A stretch of 64,000 bases of DNA from the NCBI RefSeq assembly GCF_000425785.1, contig NZ_KE384450.1, forward strand, positions 344,545 to 408,544, given 5' to 3'. The stretch is from Pseudomonas taiwanensis DSM 21245. GTDB taxonomy: Bacteria > Pseudomonadota > Gammaproteobacteria > Pseudomonadales > Pseudomonadaceae. A model generated the notes under the pieces. It was not told the DNA's origin. It ran no database searches and saw nothing but the letters and a program-made list of their open reading frames with translations. A program made the translations under genes and the position numbers. Positions 61,388-64,000 of the stretch are shown piece after piece; the stretch's first letter is position 1, and each line of letters opens with the position of its first letter.

Positions 61388-61848
61388 CCCTTTTTCTGGC
61401 CGATGAAGAGGCCATGGTCGCCTTTGGTGCGAAGCTGGCTGGAGTGACCGGCGGTCACGGCGTGATCTTTCTCGAAGGCGACCTGGGCGCGGGCAAGACC
61501 ACGCTGTCGCGGGGCCTGATTCGCGGCCTGGGCCATACGGGCGCAGTGAAAAGCCCCACGTTCACCGTGGTCGAGCCCTACGAAATCGGTGATGTGCGCG
61601 CCTTCCATTTCGACCTTTACCGCCTGGTCGATCCTGAAGAGCTCGAGTTCATGGGGATTCGTGACTATTTCGAAGGTGACCCGTTGTGTCTGTTCGAGTG
61701 GCCACAAAAGGGTGCGGGCGTTTTGCCAAAGCCTGACCTGACCATTACCATAAGCCCCCAAGCGGGCGGACGCTCGCTGAACCTGTCGCCGCAGGGGGCT
61801 CGCGGCGAGGCATGGTGCCTGGCACTGGCCAAAGACTATAAACAGTAA
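61375..61848 (+). CDS. tsaE: tRNA t6A-synthesis ATPase TsaE
   Basis: TsaE works with TsaB and TsaD to place threonylcarbamoyl on A37 of ANN-reading tRNAs. The 157-residue P-loop protein has Walker A GDLGAGKTTLSRG, followed by KSPTFTVVEPYE and FHFDLYRL, all typical. GTG 61375 has GGAGGAG upstream, inside the end of nnrD. Confidence 0.95.
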   Translation: MSGITLFLADEEAMVAFGAKLAGVTGGHGVIFLEGDLGAGKTTLSRGLIRGLGHTGAVKSPTFTVVEPYEIGDVRAFHFDLYRLVDPEELEFMGIRDYFEGDPLCLFEWPQKGAGVLPKPDLTITISPQAGGRSLNLSPQGARGEAWCLALAKDYKQ

Positions 61849-61859
61849 GTGGGGTAGGT

Positions 61860-63287
61860 ATGCGCATACGCGCACTGGTCGCCGTGGTAGGGCTGCTGCT
61901 GACAGCGGTGACCGTTGACGCTCTGGCCGTCACACAAGTCAAGAGCATGCGCCTGTGGCGCGCGCCGGACAACACGCGGCTGGTCTTCGACCTGTCTGGC
62001 CCCGTGCAGCACAGCGTCTTCACCTTGAGCGCTCCGGATCGCCTGGTCATCGACATCAACGGTGCGACCTTGGCCGCGCCGCTGAACGTCTCCACGTCCA
62101 ATACGCCGATCAGCAGCGTGCGTTCCGCCCAGCGGACCCCCACCGACCTGCGCGTGGTGGTCGACCTGAAGAAGTCGGTCACGCCAAAGAGCTTCACCCT
62201 GGCGCCCAATGCCCAGTATGGCAACCGCCTGGTGGTCGACCTGTACGACCAGGAAGCCGATGCCGTTGCTGCCAGCACGCCAGCCGCGCCGCCAGCACAG
62301 GCGCCTGCGACCACCCCTGCGGTCCCAGTAACCCCAGCCCAGCCGGCCATCAAGTTGCCGCCGGTGCCCAGTGGCAAGCGCGATATCGTGGTTGCCATCG
62401 ACGCCGGCCACGGTGGCGAAGACCCGGGGGCTTCGGGTTCGCGTGGTCAGCACGAGAAAGACATCGTGCTGCAGATCGCCAAGGAGCTGCAGCGCCAGAT
62501 CAATACCGAGAAGGGCTACCGCGCCGAGCTGACCCGCACCGGCGACTACTTCATTCCGCTGCGTAAACGCACCGAGATTGCCCGTAAGAAAGGCGCAGAC
62601 CTGTTCATTTCTATCCACGCCGATGCCGCGCCGTCCCGTGCCGCCTTCGGTGCCTCGGTGTTCGCGTTGTCCGATCGAGGTGCCACTTCCGAGACTGCCC
62701 GCTGGCTGGCGGACACGGAAAACCGCTCCGACCTGATCGGTGGTGCGGGCAACGTCAGTCTGGACGACAAGGACCGCATGCTGGCCGGAGTGCTGCTCGA
62801 CCTGTCGATGACCGCCACGCTCAGCTCGAGTCTCAATGTCGGCCAGAAGGTGCTGGGCAACATGGGACGGGTCACTTCCCTGCACAAACAGCGGGTCGAG
62901 CAGGCCGGGTTCATGGTGTTGAAGTCACCTGATATCCCGTCGATCCTCGTGGAAACCGGGTTCATCTCCAACAACAACGAAGCTGCCAAACTGGCCACCG
63001 CCAGCCACCAGCAAGCCCTGGCGCGCTCGATCCATACCGGCGTACGCCAGTACTTCCAGCAGAACCCGCCACCTGGCACCTACATCGCCTGGCTGCGCGA
63101 CAGTGGCAAGATCGCCCAGGGCCCGCGTGAACATACCGTGCGTCCCGGCGAAACATTGGCGATGATCGCCGTGCGCTACCAGGTCAGCGTGGCCAGCCTG
63201 CGCAGCAGCAACAGCCTCAAGAGCGATGAGCTGAAGGTCGGCCAGCACCTCGATATCCCCGCCACCACCCTGGCCTCTCAGCAATGA
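61860..63287 (+). CDS. amiB: N-acetylmuramoyl-L-alanine amidase AmiB
   Basis: This periplasmic zinc amidase splits septal peptidoglycan. The 475-residue precursor has a signal peptide (residues 1-22), an AMIN domain (about 25-125), a Pro/Ala linker, an Amidase_3 domain (about 175-395) and a C-terminal LysM (about 420-468). The zinc site is visible as DAGHGGEDPG, HEKDIVL, SIHADA and LVETGFISN. Its stop overlaps the mutL ATG (ATGA). Confidence 0.96.
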   Translation: MRIRALVAVVGLLLTAVTVDALAVTQVKSMRLWRAPDNTRLVFDLSGPVQHSVFTLSAPDRLVIDINGATLAAPLNVSTSNTPISSVRSAQRTPTDLRVVVDLKKSVTPKSFTLAPNAQYGNRLVVDLYDQEADAVAASTPAAPPAQAPATTPAVPVTPAQPAIKLPPVPSGKRDIVVAIDAGHGGEDPGASGSRGQHEKDIVLQIAKELQRQINTEKGYRAELTRTGDYFIPLRKRTEIARKKGADLFISIHADAAPSRAAFGASVFALSDRGATSETARWLADTENRSDLIGGAGNVSLDDKDRMLAGVLLDLSMTATLSSSLNVGQKVLGNMGRVTSLHKQRVEQAGFMVLKSPDIPSILVETGFISNNNEAAKLATASHQQALARSIHTGVRQYFQQNPPPGTYIAWLRDSGKIAQGPREHTVRPGETLAMIAVRYQVSVASLRSSNSLKSDELKVGQHLDIPATTLASQQ

Positions 63288-64000
63288 GTGGGGGCTCGCG
63301 CATCCAGCTGCTCAGCCCGCGGCTGGCCAACCAGATCGCTGCGGGCGAGGTGGTCGAGCGCCCTGCTTCGGTGGCCAAGGAACTGCTGGAAAACAGCCTT
63401 GACTCGGGCGCACGTCGCATCGATGTCGAAGTGGAGCAGGGCGGGGTCAAGTTGCTGCGGGTCCGCGACGACGGTGGCGGTATCTCCGCCGACGACCTGC
63501 CGCTGGCCCTGGCTCGACACGCCACCAGCAAGATCCGCGAACTGGAAGACCTTGAAGGTGTATTGAGCCTCGGTTTCCGTGGCGAGGCACTGGCGTCGAT
63601 CAGTTCGGTGGCGCGGCTGACCCTTACCTCGCGCACTGCCGATGCCACCGAAGCCTGGCAGGTCGAAACCGAGGGGCGGGACATGACCCCGCGCGTACAG
63701 CCTGCCGCGCACCCGGTCGGCACTTCGGTAGAGGTGCGCGACCTGTTCTTCAATACCCCGGCCCGACGTAAGTTCCTCAAGGCCGAGAAAACCGAATTCG
63801 ATCATCTGCAGGAAGTCATCCGACGCCTTGCGCTGGCGCGATTCGACGTGGGTTTCCACCTGCGCCACAACGGCAAGAGCATCCTCAGCCTGCACGAGGC
63901 CCACGACGAGGTTGCGCGGGCGCGACGGGTCGGCGCCATTTGTGGGCCGGGGTTCCTGGAGCAGGCACTGCCGATCGACGTCGAGCGCAACGGTTTGCGT
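63284..64000 (+). CDS. mutL: DNA mismatch repair protein MutL (5' part)
   Basis: The first 239 codons are present; the gene runs off the window. The GHKL ATPase motifs are visible: ENSLDSGA, DDGGGI, ATSKI and GFRGEAL, followed by FFNTPARRKFLK. MutL links MutS recognition to downstream repair. It is coupled to amiB as in other gammaproteobacteria. Confidence 0.97.
   Translation, partial: MSGGSRIQLLSPRLANQIAAGEVVERPASVAKELLENSLDSGARRIDVEVEQGGVKLLRVRDDGGGISADDLPLALARHATSKIRELEDLEGVLSLGFRGEALASISSVARLTLTSRTADATEAWQVETEGRDMTPRVQPAAHPVGTSVEVRDLFFNTPARRKFLKAEKTEFDHLQEVIRRLALARFDVGFHLRHNGKSILSLHEAHDEVARARRVGAICGPGFLEQALPIDVERNGLR

Noticed and set aside
1..64000. CRISPR arrays, tRNA or rRNA genes
   Set aside because: No regularly spaced short repeats, no cloverleaf-like sequence with the TTCGA arm and CCA-type end, and no rRNA-like stretch was seen in the gaps between genes.

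Overview
The window is a stretch of chromosome from a fluorescent Pseudomonas, most likely of the P. putida group. The evidence is high GC, the REP-type repeats typical of that group, and a gene order that (from memory, not searched) follows the Pseudomonas backbone: putA/putP, LPS core genes, waaL, msbA, hldE, waaA, tolC, thiC, nudF, cpdA, parE, parC, serB, psd, motAB, rsgA, orn, queG, amiB, mutL. I see no tRNA, rRNA, CRISPR array, transposase, integrase or prophage gene. Both ends cut through genes: a TldE-like protein at base 1 and mutL at base 64000.

Bases 1-10571 hold, on the minus strand, putA, an acyl-CoA dehydrogenase and a TldD/TldE-type pair. The dehydrogenase and tldD were probably once adjacent. 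They are now separated by about 1.45 kb that carries a second copy of the last ~40 codons of the dehydrogenase and two AT-richer, unrecognised, translationally coupled genes on the opposite strand. This insertion is the most unusual structure in the window. The putA-putP intergenic region carries seven GTTGCA motifs, the core sequence bound by the PutA ribbon-helix-helix domain.

Bases 10572-32454 run from putP and rlmJ into a long LPS outer-core and assembly cluster. It contains a carbamoyltransferase, glycosyltransferases, Mig-14-like and DnpA-like proteins, Ssg, a small kinase-like protein, the O-antigen ligase WaaL, MsbA, HldE and, after four metabolic or efflux genes and a LysR regulator, the Kdo transferase WaaA. 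Together they build, decorate, ligate and export LPS.

Bases 32505-38374 hold a TolC-type outer-membrane channel, a TPP riboswitch controlling thiC, a CytX-type permease for a thiamine precursor, and a DUF3298 lipoprotein. Bases 38559-47000 form one compact plus-strand run (nudF, DUF1249, cpdA, yqiA, parE, a phytase-like secreted protein, a retropepsin-like protease, parC) joined largely by overlapping stop/start codons.

Bases 47176-64000 carry a PqiC-like lipoprotein, a YtjB-like membrane protein divergent from serB, and a 133-residue lectin of the Oscillatoria agardhii agglutinin family inserted between serB and psd. A rhodanese, an HDOD protein and motAB with a FliA-type promoter follow. 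The window ends with rsgA/orn, a TRIC-like channel, queG, and the nnrD-tsaE-amiB-mutL operon.
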